Assembly: GCF_014697355.1 (NCBI RefSeq)
Contig: NZ_JACJRQ010000005.1
Coordinates: 1 to 64,000 of the forward strand
From: Nostoc calcicola FACHB-3891
GTDB taxonomy: Bacteria; Cyanobacteriota; Cyanobacteriia; Cyanobacteriales; Nostocaceae
DNA: 64,000 nucleotides
Reading direction: 5' to 3'
The notes beneath the pieces are model-generated. The model saw nothing but the letters and a program-made list of their open reading frames with translations. It was not told the DNA's origin and searched no databases. Below, piece by piece: positions 1 through 9,347 of the stretch (the first letter of the stretch is position 1; each line of letters begins with the position of its first letter). Both the position numbers and the translations under genes were made by a program.

Positions 1-69
1 ATTAATGCTAGCTATTATCATTAAGTGTCTTAACTTTTGAATCAAACTTAGTTTTTATGTACTACTCTG

Positions 70-2547
70 TCAGCTTTTTGTTGGTGTGTGACAGTTAGGG
101 TGCGGAATGTGGGTTTGATTTGGCGTATTTCCTGAATTTTGGGTACTCAGAACAATTTCAGCCAGTGCGCGGGGTGGTGTGTTGGGATTGCGAACAACTT
201 CTAAACGAGTTGTAAAATCTGGATGACTAGCCAGCACTTCCAAAGTTTCAGGAAAAGTATTAGCATTACTGGCGACAGCACGCACGGTAGCTACATAAGA
301 ATCTCTCGCTAACTGTCTTAAAACGGTGGCTGGTGTATTTGGGTGACAAGCAACTCGATAACGCACTGAACTATCAGTGTGACTTGCTAACTGTGACAAA
401 ATTTCAACAGGCATTTGTGAACCTTTGACAGGATGTTCAATAAAATCAGCAAGATTTTTGCTACTCATGCTTTTAACAGCCTGAGCAAGGACAATTCCTG
501 GTGTATTCGGGTTGCGTTGATTTACGAGATTTTCTTCTAAACCCAAGCGAGTGAGTATTGTCACAGGAGTATTGGGGTTAGCAGTCAGTTTCGTTTTCAC
601 TTCACGGCTGGTATCGTTGGCTAACCGCATTAAAATTTCCACAGGTGTATCGGGATGTTCTGCAACTTTGGCTCGGACTTGCTCAGATTCATCTTGTGCC
701 AATATTTCTAATAATTGAATAGGCGTTGGTGTTTTATTATGAGATGATTTGTAGGCAAGTGCCTGTCGAATTTTTACACTGGAATTTCGTGCCAGTCCGA
801 GTAAAAGATTGAGGGGTAAATTGGAGTTTTGTGAGACAGCTTGACGCACAGTCTCATCTGGATATTTTGCCAGTTGTTCTAAAATTTGAATCGGAGTTTT
901 ATTGCTACGTGCTGCAATCAATTTAGCTTTTTGATCTCCCTTTTCCACAACCTGCGCTAAAGCATAATAACTATGGGGACGCTGCGCCAATAATTCATTT
1001 GTTTTTGTAATTTCTTCTGCTTGTACTTGGGCTAAAAGCAAACGGTAACATCCCAAAATCATTTGCTGATATTCTTCTGGTATCAGCATTCGTTGATGTT
1101 CTTCCAAGTAAGGCACGTTAATATTTTTTAACGCGCATTCCCGCACTTGTATGTCATTATCTCTCACTAGCTCAATCAAAACTTCCACAGGAATGGAGGG
1201 ATTTTTCGCTACATAACAACGGATGATGCTATCTGATGATTTTGCCAGTTCCGTCAATCTGTTAAGTGATGTATTTGGATCTTGGCTTTCTCGCTCTAAG
1301 CTTTGCTGTTTATCTTTTGCTCTAAATCCTGATGAAATATGATAAACATGGTTAGTTGATTTTGCTGCCAATAAAGACTTTTTGAGAGCTTTCGGCGTTT
1401 TTGGATTGTTGATAACTGCTTCTTGTACTTGAGAACTTGAATCTTTAGCCAGTTGCTTAAGTGTACTTACTAATACTTGCGGATGTTTAGCAACATTAAC
1501 TCGCATCGATTCTAATGAATCATTTGCTAAAAGTTCGAGAATTTCTCCTGATATGTTTGCCTGATTGATTACCGAATTGACATAATAGTAAAAATTTTTC
1601 TCACTGCGATCGCCTACTATTTGCTCTATAATACTTAGCGGTAAATTTTTCCTTTGAGTAATAATTATATGTTTGTGCTTTGGATAGAGTTTTAATAATG
1701 CTTGTTCTGAAGTCTTGGGATGTTTTGCTACAGCCGTTTGAATTTCGTGAACAAAATGGTTTGCAAGCAAATTTAGTGCTTCTGTTGGAGTCAGAGGATT
1801 TCGAGAAATAGCTAACTGAATTTTATACGCCCCATCACCAGCCAACTGCATCAGCGTCTCTGAGGAAGCTGAAGGATTTTGTGCCACAGCCAACCTCACC
1901 CACGCCCAACGACTCTGCGCCAACATCGCTAATTGTTCAACATCTGTATTCCAGTCAGAGGCGATGGTATGCTGTCCTTCTACCAGTTCAATTAATGCCG
2001 GTGGACAACTAGGATTAAACTTCACCGCCAAGCGTATTGGTAATTCCAAATCACCCGCCAATTGTTCCAATACTGCCAAGGGCGTTTCTGGTGACTCTGC
2101 TACCTGCAAACGTGGTTCTAAAGTTGGTTCCTGTGCCAGTCGCTCCAATAGTTGCAAACGATACTTTAATGGCATGTGGGGATTACGCAAGCCTTCAATT
2201 AGTCGTTCGGCTGGCACCCACTCGCTGAGAAAATATGGTGGCACTGGGCCTAACTTGAGCAATTCTACAGCGAGGCGATCGTTTTGCCCTAGTTGCTGTT
2301 GTTGCAGCAGCGCATCTACTATTTGCTGCCAGCCGTCTGTTATTTCTCCAGCAAAGTTTACGTGTAAGCTTGCTGTTTCGGCTACTTGTGCATCAGGGCT
2401 ATTAACTAGAACCTCTAAGAGACTGCGGGGTGTGTCAGGAAAACTGGCGATCGCCAATTGCAAATCTCCTGACTGTTGCAATAACTCCTCTGGTGCTGAC
2501 AAAAACCCTTGCAAATCCGATCCGCTAACTGGCTGAAGAGGTCGCAT
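70..2547 (-). CDS. LRV (leucine-rich repeat variant) repeat protein
   Basis: The 825-residue protein is built almost wholly of repeats of about 24 residues. Each carries an A-x-x-x-N-P-x-T-P turn followed by a V/I-L-x-x-L-A helix; clear units lie around residues 170-300, 340-400, 440-475 and 545-810. This matches leucine-rich repeat variant / HEAT-like solenoids, which act as protein-binding scaffolds. I see no signal peptide, no membrane segment and no N-terminal four-cysteine cluster like that of the Azotobacter LRV iron-sulfur protein, so it is probably cytoplasmic. The start is the first ATG of the frame and has no clear ribosome binding site. Its partner is unknown, and the neighbouring pirin gene is separated by a palindrome, so an operon is not evident. 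Confidence 0.75.
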   Translation of the reverse strand: MRPLQPVSGSDLQGFLSAPEELLQQSGDLQLAIASFPDTPRSLLEVLVNSPDAQVAETASLHVNFAGEITDGWQQIVDALLQQQQLGQNDRLAVELLKLGPVPPYFLSEWVPAERLIEGLRNPHMPLKYRLQLLERLAQEPTLEPRLQVAESPETPLAVLEQLAGDLELPIRLAVKFNPSCPPALIELVEGQHTIASDWNTDVEQLAMLAQSRWAWVRLAVAQNPSASSETLMQLAGDGAYKIQLAISRNPLTPTEALNLLANHFVHEIQTAVAKHPKTSEQALLKLYPKHKHIIITQRKNLPLSIIEQIVGDRSEKNFYYYVNSVINQANISGEILELLANDSLESMRVNVAKHPQVLVSTLKQLAKDSSSQVQEAVINNPKTPKALKKSLLAAKSTNHVYHISSGFRAKDKQQSLERESQDPNTSLNRLTELAKSSDSIIRCYVAKNPSIPVEVLIELVRDNDIQVRECALKNINVPYLEEHQRMLIPEEYQQMILGCYRLLLAQVQAEEITKTNELLAQRPHSYYALAQVVEKGDQKAKLIAARSNKTPIQILEQLAKYPDETVRQAVSQNSNLPLNLLLGLARNSSVKIRQALAYKSSHNKTPTPIQLLEILAQDESEQVRAKVAEHPDTPVEILMRLANDTSREVKTKLTANPNTPVTILTRLGLEENLVNQRNPNTPGIVLAQAVKSMSSKNLADFIEHPVKGSQMPVEILSQLASHTDSSVRYRVACHPNTPATVLRQLARDSYVATVRAVASNANTFPETLEVLASHPDFTTRLEVVRNPNTPPRALAEIVLSTQNSGNTPNQTHIPHPNCHTPTKS

Positions 2548-2695
2548 GGCTGTTAAACTAAATTTTATAGTTCATTTATACTATAAAAAAGGATACGTGA
2601 AAACTATTGTAAAAGTTTTGTATCCCTCTGTTTAGAATTCCCGATGCGAGCATCAACTTAACGCAAAATCAGCGGTTAGAGTTCGCCCAATAATC

Positions 2696-2723
2696 GTAGG
2701 GGCGCACAGCTGTGCGCCCCTAC
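2696..2723. repeat. 28-bp perfect palindrome, copy 1 of a family
   Basis: Two 14-bp arms (GTAGGGGCGCACAG and its exact complement) meet without a loop. Further copies lie at 27872, 35381, 36785, 44147, 50028 and 57690. Here it lies between two minus-strand genes, downstream of the pirin gene, where it could form a hairpin in the transcript, but no T-run follows. Confidence 0.85.
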
Positions 2724-2752
2724 AACAGTGGTCTATTCAACTACTTAGGATA

Positions 2753-3469
2753 TTAACCCAAATCAAAAAGCAAGATTTCGCCGCCGATATTGGTGCTAAT
2801 TTCTAGCTGTTCTTCGCCGTTGATTTGTACGCCATCGCCGGCTCTGAGTTCTTCACCATTTAAGTTGACTATACCTTGGGCTACTTGTAACCAAGCATAG
2901 CGATCGCCTTTTACTTGATAATTAACAACATCACCTGACTCTAAAACAGAGGCGTATAAATCAACATCTTGGTGAATTGTCACAGCACCATCGCGCCCAT
3001 CTTTAGCAGCAATTAAGCGTAATTGACCGCGCTTTTCTTCAATGGGAAAAGCTTTTTGTTCGTATCTTGGTGTCAACCCTTCTTCGTCAGGAAGAATCCA
3101 GATTTGTAGCAAGTGCAGTGGTTCAGTTGGTGAAGGATTAAATTCGCTGTGGCTGATTCCAGTACCAGCACTCATAATTTGGGCATCACCGGGACGAATT
3201 ACTGAGCCAGTACCCAAGCTGTCTTTGTGTTCTACAGCACCTTCTAACACATAAGTGAGAATTTCCATGTCACGATGACCGTGGGTAGGAAATCCAGAAC
3301 CAGGGGCGATGCGATCGTCGTTGATGACTCGCAGAGAACGAAATCCCATACGGTTGGGATCGTAAAAACTACCGAAGGAAAATGTATGATAACTATCGAG
3401 CCAGCCTGTTTGAGCGTGACCGCGGGCATTGCGATCGTGAATTAAGTGGGTAATTGTATTTTTAGACAT
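2753..3469 (-). CDS. Pirin family protein (YhaK-type cupin)
   Basis: At 238 residues this has the usual length of a bacterial pirin. The N-terminal cupin carries the metal-binding set His63, His65 (PTHGHRDME), His107 and Glu109 (SHSEFN). Related proteins include quercetin 2,3-dioxygenase-like enzymes and redox-linked regulators, so the substrate cannot be named from sequence. The C-terminal half is the second cupin domain (residues about 160-238). The start is supported by a GAGGTA ribosome binding site 8 nt upstream of the ATG. It is monocistronic as far as can be seen. The next upstream gene is dps, 420 bp away, so a shared oxidative-stress role is only a guess. Confidence 0.88.
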   Translation of the reverse strand: MSKNTITHLIHDRNARGHAQTGWLDSYHTFSFGSFYDPNRMGFRSLRVINDDRIAPGSGFPTHGHRDMEILTYVLEGAVEHKDSLGTGSVIRPGDAQIMSAGTGISHSEFNPSPTEPLHLLQIWILPDEEGLTPRYEQKAFPIEEKRGQLRLIAAKDGRDGAVTIHQDVDLYASVLESGDVVNYQVKGDRYAWLQVAQGIVNLNGEELRAGDGVQINGEEQLEISTNIGGEILLFDLG

Positions 3470-3888
3470 AGATTTACCTCGTTGTTAATTGTTTTTAGAA
3501 GTGTTCAGAATTCTTATTTATTCAATCTAATTTTGAACTATTTAAATAGTAAAGTATATACAGACAAAATGAAAAGTACGTACTTAAAAGTGCCATACTT
3601 ACCAAAAAGATACTGTAAAATTTTACAGTCTTTTTCAATTGAATAGCATTGTTTTCTTGATATGAAAAAATAAAAATATTTATAGGTTGGGTTTTCCCAG
3701 AGTAAGCCAATAAAACCTAATACAGTTCAGATAGAGCTACAAAACCCTCATGTAGAGACGCGATTTATCGCGTCTTTTCTAGACCAATTATCTACACTTA
3801 ACATTTCTATAAATAATATGGTGCGTTACGGCTTTAGCCGTAACGCACCCTACTAGTTAAGATTTACTGTTCCCTGATTGAAAAGTGC
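3470..3888. other. Intergenic region with two palindromic repeats
   Basis: This stretch between dps and the pirin gene is AT-rich and holds no convincing gene. It includes an AGACGCGAT/ATCGCGTCT inverted repeat (3756-3775), belonging to a repeat family also seen at about 25885, 47268 and 58996, and a 13-bp-arm palindrome at 3820-3849 that is listed separately. The pirin promoter must lie in its left part, but I cannot pick out reliable -10/-35 boxes. Confidence 0.6.
3820..3849. terminator. Perfect 13-bp-arm hairpin downstream of dps
   Basis: GGTGCGTTACGGC, a TTTA loop and the exact complementary arm lie 40 bp beyond the dps stop codon. Position suggests a transcript end for dps, but no T-run follows on the minus strand. 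A degenerate relative (GGTGTGTTA...TAACGCACC) occurs at 38832-38862, so it is a dispersed repeat that may have been co-opted. Confidence 0.5.
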
Positions 3889-4461
3889 TTACTTGACACC
3901 GACTACTGTCTTTTGAGTTTTACTAGCACCTGCGTTGCCATTCTCTGCCTTAATTTCTGCTACTTGGAGATGAGCTTCTAAGAACCAGAGGCGTTTGTCA
4001 ATGGTGCGGGAAATTTCAGTGTAAAGGTCAGCGGTATCAGCATCACCTAATTCATCGGTTTTAGCGATCGCTTCCCGAATATGTTTAGCGTAAGCTGCAA
4101 AACGATCTGCTAAAGCTGTCACATGGTCTTTACCATCCAAAATATCAAAGGGATATTCTGGCAGAATGGAATTACTAGCAGCAGCACGGGCTGTCCCTAC
4201 AGCATATCCACCTAAAGCAGTTACGCGTTCGGCAACCATATCAACGTATTCTTCCAATTCACCAGCAAGTTCATCAAACAATTCGTGCAGCTGGTAGAAA
4301 TCGGTGCCTTTAACATTCCAGTGCGCTTGCTTTGCCTGAGTTTTCAAATCCAAAGTGGCTGCTAAGGTTTGGTTGAGAAGCACCACGATTTGCACTCGCG
4401 CTGCGGCAGGAATATCAATGCGGGTAGGGTAAAGACGTGATGCAATGGTGTTGTCGCTCAT
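3889..4461 (-). CDS. dps: Dps family DNA-binding / ferritin-like protein
   Basis: This 190-residue protein is a Dps mini-ferritin, which oxidises Fe(II) with peroxide, stores the iron and protects DNA in starvation or oxidative stress. The inter-subunit ferroxidase ligands are all present with canonical spacing: His47, His59, Asp63, Asp74 and Glu78 within the motif AHWNVKG...FYQLHELFDELA. The C-terminal tail (residues 175-190) contains three lysines and could contact DNA, which is inference. Cyanobacteria carry several Dps paralogues with different metal preferences, and I cannot say which this is. The gene stands alone, with a hairpin repeat 40 bp downstream. The start is the first ATG of the frame; its ribosome binding site is weak. 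Confidence 0.93.
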   Translation of the reverse strand: MSDNTIASRLYPTRIDIPAAARVQIVVLLNQTLAATLDLKTQAKQAHWNVKGTDFYQLHELFDELAGELEEYVDMVAERVTALGGYAVGTARAAASNSILPEYPFDILDGKDHVTALADRFAAYAKHIREAIAKTDELGDADTADLYTEISRTIDKRLWFLEAHLQVAEIKAENGNAGASKTQKTVVGVK

Positions 4462-4586
4462 GGTCGTAGTTAATGCGTTTTACATATAACTTTACAGATT
4501 TTAGTTTACGATGCGAAACTCTCTGACGATAGATTGTATTAATGCCTGAATGTGTTAGTGTTTGAATCTGATACAATTTTGGATTT

Positions 4587-4674
4587 GGTGATTGGTCATT
4601 GGTCATTAGTCATTGGTTTTGAACAAAGGATAAATAACAAAGGACAAATGACAAATGACAAATGACAAATGACA
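4587..4674. repeat. Heptanucleotide repeats as an inverted pair
   Basis: GTCATTG/GTCATTA units (4587-4615) are followed by CAAATGA units (4637-4674), their approximate complement, so the transcript can fold back. It lies between aldo/keto reductase and dps and touches the 3' end of the reductase gene. Confidence 0.75.
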
Positions 4675-5727
4675 TTAAATCCGATGGTTGTCTATGGCAT
4701 TAAATGTACCACCAAAAAGACGATCGCGAATTGTATCATTGTGCAAAAAGTCATGGGGAAAACCCAATTCAATTTGACTCACTTCATTTAAGCGCTGCAA
4801 ATGTTCTGGGGAAAGAGTCACATCCAAAGAAGCTAAGTTATCTTGAAACTGAGTTAATTTACGTGCGCCAATAATCGGAATGATTGCCCCACTTTGAGCG
4901 CGTAACCAAGCTAATGCTACCTGTGATGGTGTGTGTCCAATTTCTTCTGCAACTTGACTGACGACTTCAGCGATCGCTAAACTTTTTTCTGAAATAGTTC
5001 CTGAGGCTGCATTTGCTAATCGTCCTTGTTCGCCACTTTCTTGAGCAGATTTATTATACTTCCCTGTCAGCACACCACCACCCAAAGGTGACCACGGTGT
5101 TACTGCTAAATCGAAGGCTTTGGCCATCGGTATCAAGTCGCGTTCTGGTGTCCGCTGAATTAAACTATACTCAATTTGCAGGGCAACAAACTGCGTCCAT
5201 CCTTGATATTGGGCGATGGTGTTTGCTTGGGAAATAATCCAAGCGGGTGCATCAGAAATGCCGATGTAAAGTACTTTACCTTGACGAACTACATCATCAA
5301 GCGATCGCAATACTTCTTCAATAGGCGTGGTAAAGTCCCAAGCGTGCAACCAAAATAAGTCAATATAGTCGGTATTCAACCGCTTCAGGCTACCTTCTAA
5401 AGACTGGATTAAGTTCTTGCGATGATTCCCACTACCATTGGGGTTGCCGTTCTTGTCATTCATCCGCAAGGGAAAGGAATATTTTGTAGCAACTACAAAA
5501 CGTTCCCGATCTTTGGCGATTAATTCACCGACAATTTTTTCACTGCTACCGTCAGTATAACCATTGGCGGTGTCAATAAAATTGCCTCCTGCTTCCACAA
5601 AAGTATCAAACACTTTACCGCTTTCGTCTTTGGAAGCACCCCAACCCCAATCTTCACCAAAAGTCATGGTTCCTAAGCAGAGTTCAGATACTCTTAACCC
5701 GCTTTTGCCCAAGAGTTTGTATCTCAT
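4675..5727 (-). CDS. Aldo/keto reductase
   Basis: This is a 350-residue NADPH-dependent aldo/keto reductase, a TIM-barrel enzyme that reduces aldehydes and ketones. The catalytic tetrad is visible as Asp52, Tyr57 (FIDTANGYTDG), Lys82 (VATKYSF) and His128 (FWLHAWD). The C-terminal cofactor segment IPIIGARKLTQFQDN is also typical. The length and N-terminal motif (LGTMTFGEDWGWG) fit the AKR branch related to voltage-gated potassium channel beta subunits and YghZ-like enzymes. The substrate is unknown. No neighbour obviously shares a pathway. The frame starts at the first ATG and no strong ribosome binding site is visible. Confidence 0.9.
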   Translation of the reverse strand: MRYKLLGKSGLRVSELCLGTMTFGEDWGWGASKDESGKVFDTFVEAGGNFIDTANGYTDGSSEKIVGELIAKDRERFVVATKYSFPLRMNDKNGNPNGSGNHRKNLIQSLEGSLKRLNTDYIDLFWLHAWDFTTPIEEVLRSLDDVVRQGKVLYIGISDAPAWIISQANTIAQYQGWTQFVALQIEYSLIQRTPERDLIPMAKAFDLAVTPWSPLGGGVLTGKYNKSAQESGEQGRLANAASGTISEKSLAIAEVVSQVAEEIGHTPSQVALAWLRAQSGAIIPIIGARKLTQFQDNLASLDVTLSPEHLQRLNEVSQIELGFPHDFLHNDTIRDRLFGGTFNAIDNHRI

Positions 5728-5940
5728 GAATATTTTCTCACTAATGAAAAAAACTATGCGAATACTATCCCAAAGGCATGATAACTAGAAATTAGTACTT
5801 ACGCACTGTAGAAATTAATTATGGTATGCATTCACTAAAATAAATACTTTCAGACTTTGATTAATCATTTTTTGATGGTATGTAGATCCGCATTGTAGGG
5901 GTTAATTGGTATCAACTGAAGTAAGAAGTAAATTCAATAC

Positions 5941-6558
5941 TTATTGACCAATATTGAACACTTGTTCCGCCGTCAACTTTAACTCAGGGAAAGTAGGAGA
6001 TATAATTTTATCGCTACCCCTAAACTGACTGACTTGGTATTCCCCATCAATTAGTTGATAGACTGAGAAAGTGGGTTGTTTGGGATTACCAATAAACTTC
6101 CTAGCTCCCAATGCTGCATAGTCAACAATCCAATATTCGGCAATACCCATCTGTTCATAATCGGCAAGTTTGAGGTAGTAATCATCGCGCCAGTTGGTAC
6201 TGACAACCTCAATTACTAAAGGAATTGATGTACCCTTAGTGACAGTAGAATATTTTTCCCAAAGCGGTTCATCAACTAAAGCAGCGTCATTTAGGATTAA
6301 TACATCTGGGAAATAACCTGATTCTCTTTCTGGTGGCTTTACTATTGCTTGATTGGGGATAAAGTAGGGGAGACTTAATCGTCTAAACTCTAAAGTTAAT
6401 TCAGCAGCAGAAAATCCTTTTATCCTTTCATGCTTCCCTGTTGGCTGTGCCATTTCGACAATTTCCCCGTTGTGCAGTTCGTAGCGTACCCCAGAGTTTT
6501 CGGGATACCACGAGATAAATTCGTCAAAGATAACTATTTTTGGTAAGGCTTGGGTCAT
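5941..6558 (-). CDS. Uma2 family protein (PD-(D/E)XK nuclease fold)
   Basis: The 205-residue protein belongs to the Uma2/DUF820 family, which is strongly expanded in cyanobacteria. Family features are the N-terminal FDEFISWYPENSG segment, YFPDVLIL (the PD of the nuclease core), VIEVVSTNW and then DYEQMGIAEYWIVD. These give the PD...E-x-V pattern expected of the restriction-endonuclease-like fold. No biochemical role is established for most members. A second, divergent Uma2 protein lies at 36017-36580. There is no partner gene beside it. Confidence 0.85.
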   Translation of the reverse strand: MTQALPKIVIFDEFISWYPENSGVRYELHNGEIVEMAQPTGKHERIKGFSAAELTLEFRRLSLPYFIPNQAIVKPPERESGYFPDVLILNDAALVDEPLWEKYSTVTKGTSIPLVIEVVSTNWRDDYYLKLADYEQMGIAEYWIVDYAALGARKFIGNPKQPTFSVYQLIDGEYQVSQFRGSDKIISPTFPELKLTAEQVFNIGQ

Positions 6559-6651
6559 AACAATTGATTACTGTGGGTTTGCTTTTATTCTAGAAGTGCT
6601 GTCCCTTCCTCGGTTTCTTCCTCCCCTGACAGCAACGCTGTTAAAGCCCCA

Positions 6652-7854
6652 TCAATGCAAAACTTCCCAATCTTGCAGTAAGGAAATAGCATCTTTATAG
6701 AAAGACAAATCTACTTGGTTCACTTCTATTCCCTGTCCGATTCCTTCTAGAAGAGTGATTGTTAATTTACCTCCTAAATGTTCGCGGAACTCGGTAAGAC
6801 CCCTAAATATACAATTGGGATGGTCTGGCCGATCTAATTGCTCTGCCAGTGCTGGTATATACAAAGTAAAGCCTAATTTCTTAAGTGTAACTAGAATTCT
6901 TTGCCATTCGGATTGTAAAAGTTTACCTGTTAAATATGAATAGGTTGTATCCAAAGCAATACCGATCGCCACAGCTTCACCGTGACGTAAACTGTAATTA
7001 GTTAAATGTTCCAGTTTGTGAGCAGCCCAATGTCCAAAATCTAAAGGACGCGATGAACCCATTTCAAAAGGGTCACCACTACCAGCAATATGCTCTAAGT
7101 GCAACTGCGAACAACGATAGATCAGCTTTTCCATAATCTCCATGTCTCGATTAGCTAATCTATCGGCATAAGTCATAATAAAATTAAAGAAATCTGCATC
7201 TTTAATCAGTGCTACTTTCACCGCTTCTGCAATACCCGATCGCCAATCACGATTGTCAAGGCTGGTAATAAAATCAAAGTCATTCAATACAGCATAAGGA
7301 GGCATGAATGTACCAAGAAAATTTTTCTTGCCAAAGGCATTAATCCCATTCTTGACTCCGACACCCGAATCATTTTGTCCTAATACTGTTGTCGGCACTC
7401 GTAGCAGCCTAATTCCTCGGTGAGCCGTTGCTGCCGCGTATCCTGCCATATCTAATACCGCTCCACCTCCAATTGCTAACACATAGGAATGACGGCACAA
7501 TCCAACTTCATCAATTACTTGATGAATTTGCTCTATAAATCTAGAATCATTTTTGACTACTTCTCCACCAGGAACAATCGTCGGTTCACCGCTCAAGGTA
7601 AGTACATCTGCATAACACTGGGCGTAAAGTGCTAACTTTTTTAGCAACCCATTTTGGTAATTTAAAACTCCTCCATCTACCACTGCTAGCACTCGTTTTG
7701 GCGTTGTCTCGCCATTTGCTGCAATCACTTGTGCCAATAAAGGATTATCTAACTCAAACAAACCTCTAGTAAAGTGAACATCATAGTTGAAAGTTACTTC
7801 AACACATTGATTAATGGGTTGCAGGTTGAAAGCAGTCTTTTGTTTAAGAGCCAT
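6652..7854 (-). CDS. eboD: EboD, 3-dehydroquinate synthase-like protein of the ebo cluster
   Basis: The 400-residue protein is a sugar-phosphate cyclase of the dehydroquinate-synthase superfamily. The NAD-binding region reads AIGGGAVLDMAGYAAATAHRG, followed by RVPTTVLGQNDSGVGVKNGIN. Candidate zinc ligands are the Glu in SGIAEAVK and the histidines in FGHWAAHKLE and RHGEAVAIG. It is longer than AroB (about 360) and lies divergently from eboA, so I assign the EboD branch, not the housekeeping AroB. Cyclisation chemistry is expected but no substrate is proven. Related alternatives are 2-epi-5-epi-valiolone synthase and demethyl-4-deoxygadusol synthase. The intergenic region upstream is shared with the eboABCEF operon. 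Confidence 0.8.
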   Translation of the reverse strand: MALKQKTAFNLQPINQCVEVTFNYDVHFTRGLFELDNPLLAQVIAANGETTPKRVLAVVDGGVLNYQNGLLKKLALYAQCYADVLTLSGEPTIVPGGEVVKNDSRFIEQIHQVIDEVGLCRHSYVLAIGGGAVLDMAGYAAATAHRGIRLLRVPTTVLGQNDSGVGVKNGINAFGKKNFLGTFMPPYAVLNDFDFITSLDNRDWRSGIAEAVKVALIKDADFFNFIMTYADRLANRDMEIMEKLIYRCSQLHLEHIAGSGDPFEMGSSRPLDFGHWAAHKLEHLTNYSLRHGEAVAIGIALDTTYSYLTGKLLQSEWQRILVTLKKLGFTLYIPALAEQLDRPDHPNCIFRGLTEFREHLGGKLTITLLEGIGQGIEVNQVDLSFYKDAISLLQDWEVLH

Positions 7855-8341
7855 ACTTAATATTATTAGTTTTTAACTATTTGAAAATATATTTGCTACT
7901 GCAATTAAGATTAGCGGCAACTTCAACAATAGAAATTTGGCACTCTCAAATTCAAACGATTTACCAGACAATTAAATCTAATAAATCATTGTTTTACAGT
8001 GCCTCTATCCGTTGTTGGATCGAGTCTAGGATAAGGATTGGTTACAATTTTTTGGGATGAATATAATTTCTGTCCTAGACTTTATATGTAAGTTGGGTAG
8101 TAGATATCATCATTACATAAAATTCTAATTTTTTTCAGTAACCTAACTTGCATCTTTATTCTTTCAAAATCATATCTTTACAGTATCTTCTTTAAAATTA
8201 GTATATTTTTATAGATTCAATGAAGTTATTAAGTAAGTAATATACTATAGAACTGGTTGAATAATAAAGTATCAAATTTAATGCTAAATATTATACATAG
8301 TTGTCACAAAAAAAGTTGAGCAACTTCTCCTGAAATTTATC
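7855..8341. promoter_or_regulatory. Divergent intergenic region between eboD and eboA
   Basis: This AT-rich stretch contains no plausible gene and must carry the outward-facing promoters of eboD (minus) and the eboABCEF run (plus). A TATACT-like box sits at about 8239-8244, roughly 100 bp before eboA, but the matching -35 is not convincing. No long palindrome was found. Confidence 0.5.
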
Positions 8342-9202
8342 ATGAGTAGAGTAAACAAGTTACTACATCAGTGGTTACTACAGTCTGTTTCCCAGACAGG
8401 TATTACTTGGCTGGAACAGAAGCAGGCACAGATTGCTAGCGGTGCTGCTGAGCGACTATTTTTCACGGCTTTTAGTGCTGTGCCGCGTTATTTGGGTAAA
8501 CAGAAATTGCAACTCACATCCCAAGACTTAGAAGCAGCACAGGAGGCGATTAGCGGTTGGAATCCTGTTAATTGGAGTGTAGATCAAGCAGGTCGCACAC
8601 TCTTGCTTTTAGCTTTGCCTCAGGATGATGCCGAGACTTATGTGCGATCGCTTGATAAAGTCTTCTCTAGTGCCGATATGGGCGAATTAGTTGCACTTTA
8701 TCAGAGTTTGCCCCTATTACCACATCCAGAATTACATCGCCAACGCGCTGCTGAGGGAATTCGCAGCAATATGAGCAATGTATTTCAAGCCATAGCACTA
8801 CGCAATCCTTATCCGGCAGATTATTTAGATAATGCCGCTTGGAATCAAATGGTACTGAAAGCCGTGTTTGTGGGTAGTCCGTTGCATCTAATTTGGGGTT
8901 TGGATCGTCGCGCCAACCCAGAATTAGCAAAGATGTTAACAGACTATGCCCATGAACGCTGGGCAGCAAAACGCTCAGTTATCCCAGAACTTTGGCGGCC
9001 TGTAGGTAAATTTGCTGATAGTGCAATCATCGCAGATTTAGAAAAAGTCCTGGCTAACGGAGATATAACCGAGCAACAAGCAGCAGCATTAGCCTGTGCT
9101 GAATCATCTTTACCCCAAGCGCAAGCATTACTTTCCCACTATCCAGATTTACAGTCATCCATAGAACAGGGTAACCTGACTTGGAGCAGTTTTAGCGTGT
9201 AA
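8342..9202 (+). CDS. eboA: EboA, metabolite traffic protein
   Basis: A 286-residue soluble alpha-helical protein with no transmembrane segment, first gene of the plus-strand ebo run. I recognise it by context and by motifs such as WNPVNWSVDQAGRTLLLL, LPLLPHPELHRQRAAEGIRSN and HERWAAKRSV. The ebo genes were shown in Nostoc punctiforme to be needed for moving a scytonemin precursor to the periplasm; the biochemical role of EboA is not known. The next gene starts 145 bp downstream after a repeat array. The ATG at 8342 has no clear ribosome binding site, but the protein aligns in length with what is expected. Confidence 0.85.
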   Translation: MSRVNKLLHQWLLQSVSQTGITWLEQKQAQIASGAAERLFFTAFSAVPRYLGKQKLQLTSQDLEAAQEAISGWNPVNWSVDQAGRTLLLLALPQDDAETYVRSLDKVFSSADMGELVALYQSLPLLPHPELHRQRAAEGIRSNMSNVFQAIALRNPYPADYLDNAAWNQMVLKAVFVGSPLHLIWGLDRRANPELAKMLTDYAHERWAAKRSVIPELWRPVGKFADSAIIADLEKVLANGDITEQQAAALACAESSLPQAQALLSHYPDLQSSIEQGNLTWSSFSV

Positions 9203-9240
9203 ATGAAAGGGACTAGGGAGTGGGGGACAAGGGGACAAGG

Positions 9241-9330
9241 AGAATAACTCCTACCTCCTAACTCCTACCTCCTAACTCCTAACTCCTAACTCCTAACTCC
9301 TAACTCCTAACTCCTAACTCCTAACTCCCC
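9241..9330. repeat. Heptanucleotide array CTCCTAA between eboA and eboB
   Basis: About a dozen CTCCTAA/CTCCTAC units fill most of the eboA-eboB gap. The same array type, in either orientation, occurs at 25853, 46400-46650 and 55694. It is transcribed if eboA and eboB share a messenger. Confidence 0.9.
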
Positions 9331-9347
9331 AATCCCCAAACCACACC

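Noticed and set aside
1964-2536. 190-residue frame opposite the LRV gene
   Set aside because: Ser/Cys-rich low-quality product that mirrors the repeat protein; no family, no ribosome binding site.
6652-7854. Housekeeping aroB or mycosporine demethyl-4-deoxygadusol synthase
   Set aside because: Length, divergent placement beside eboA and lack of mycosporine genes favour EboD.
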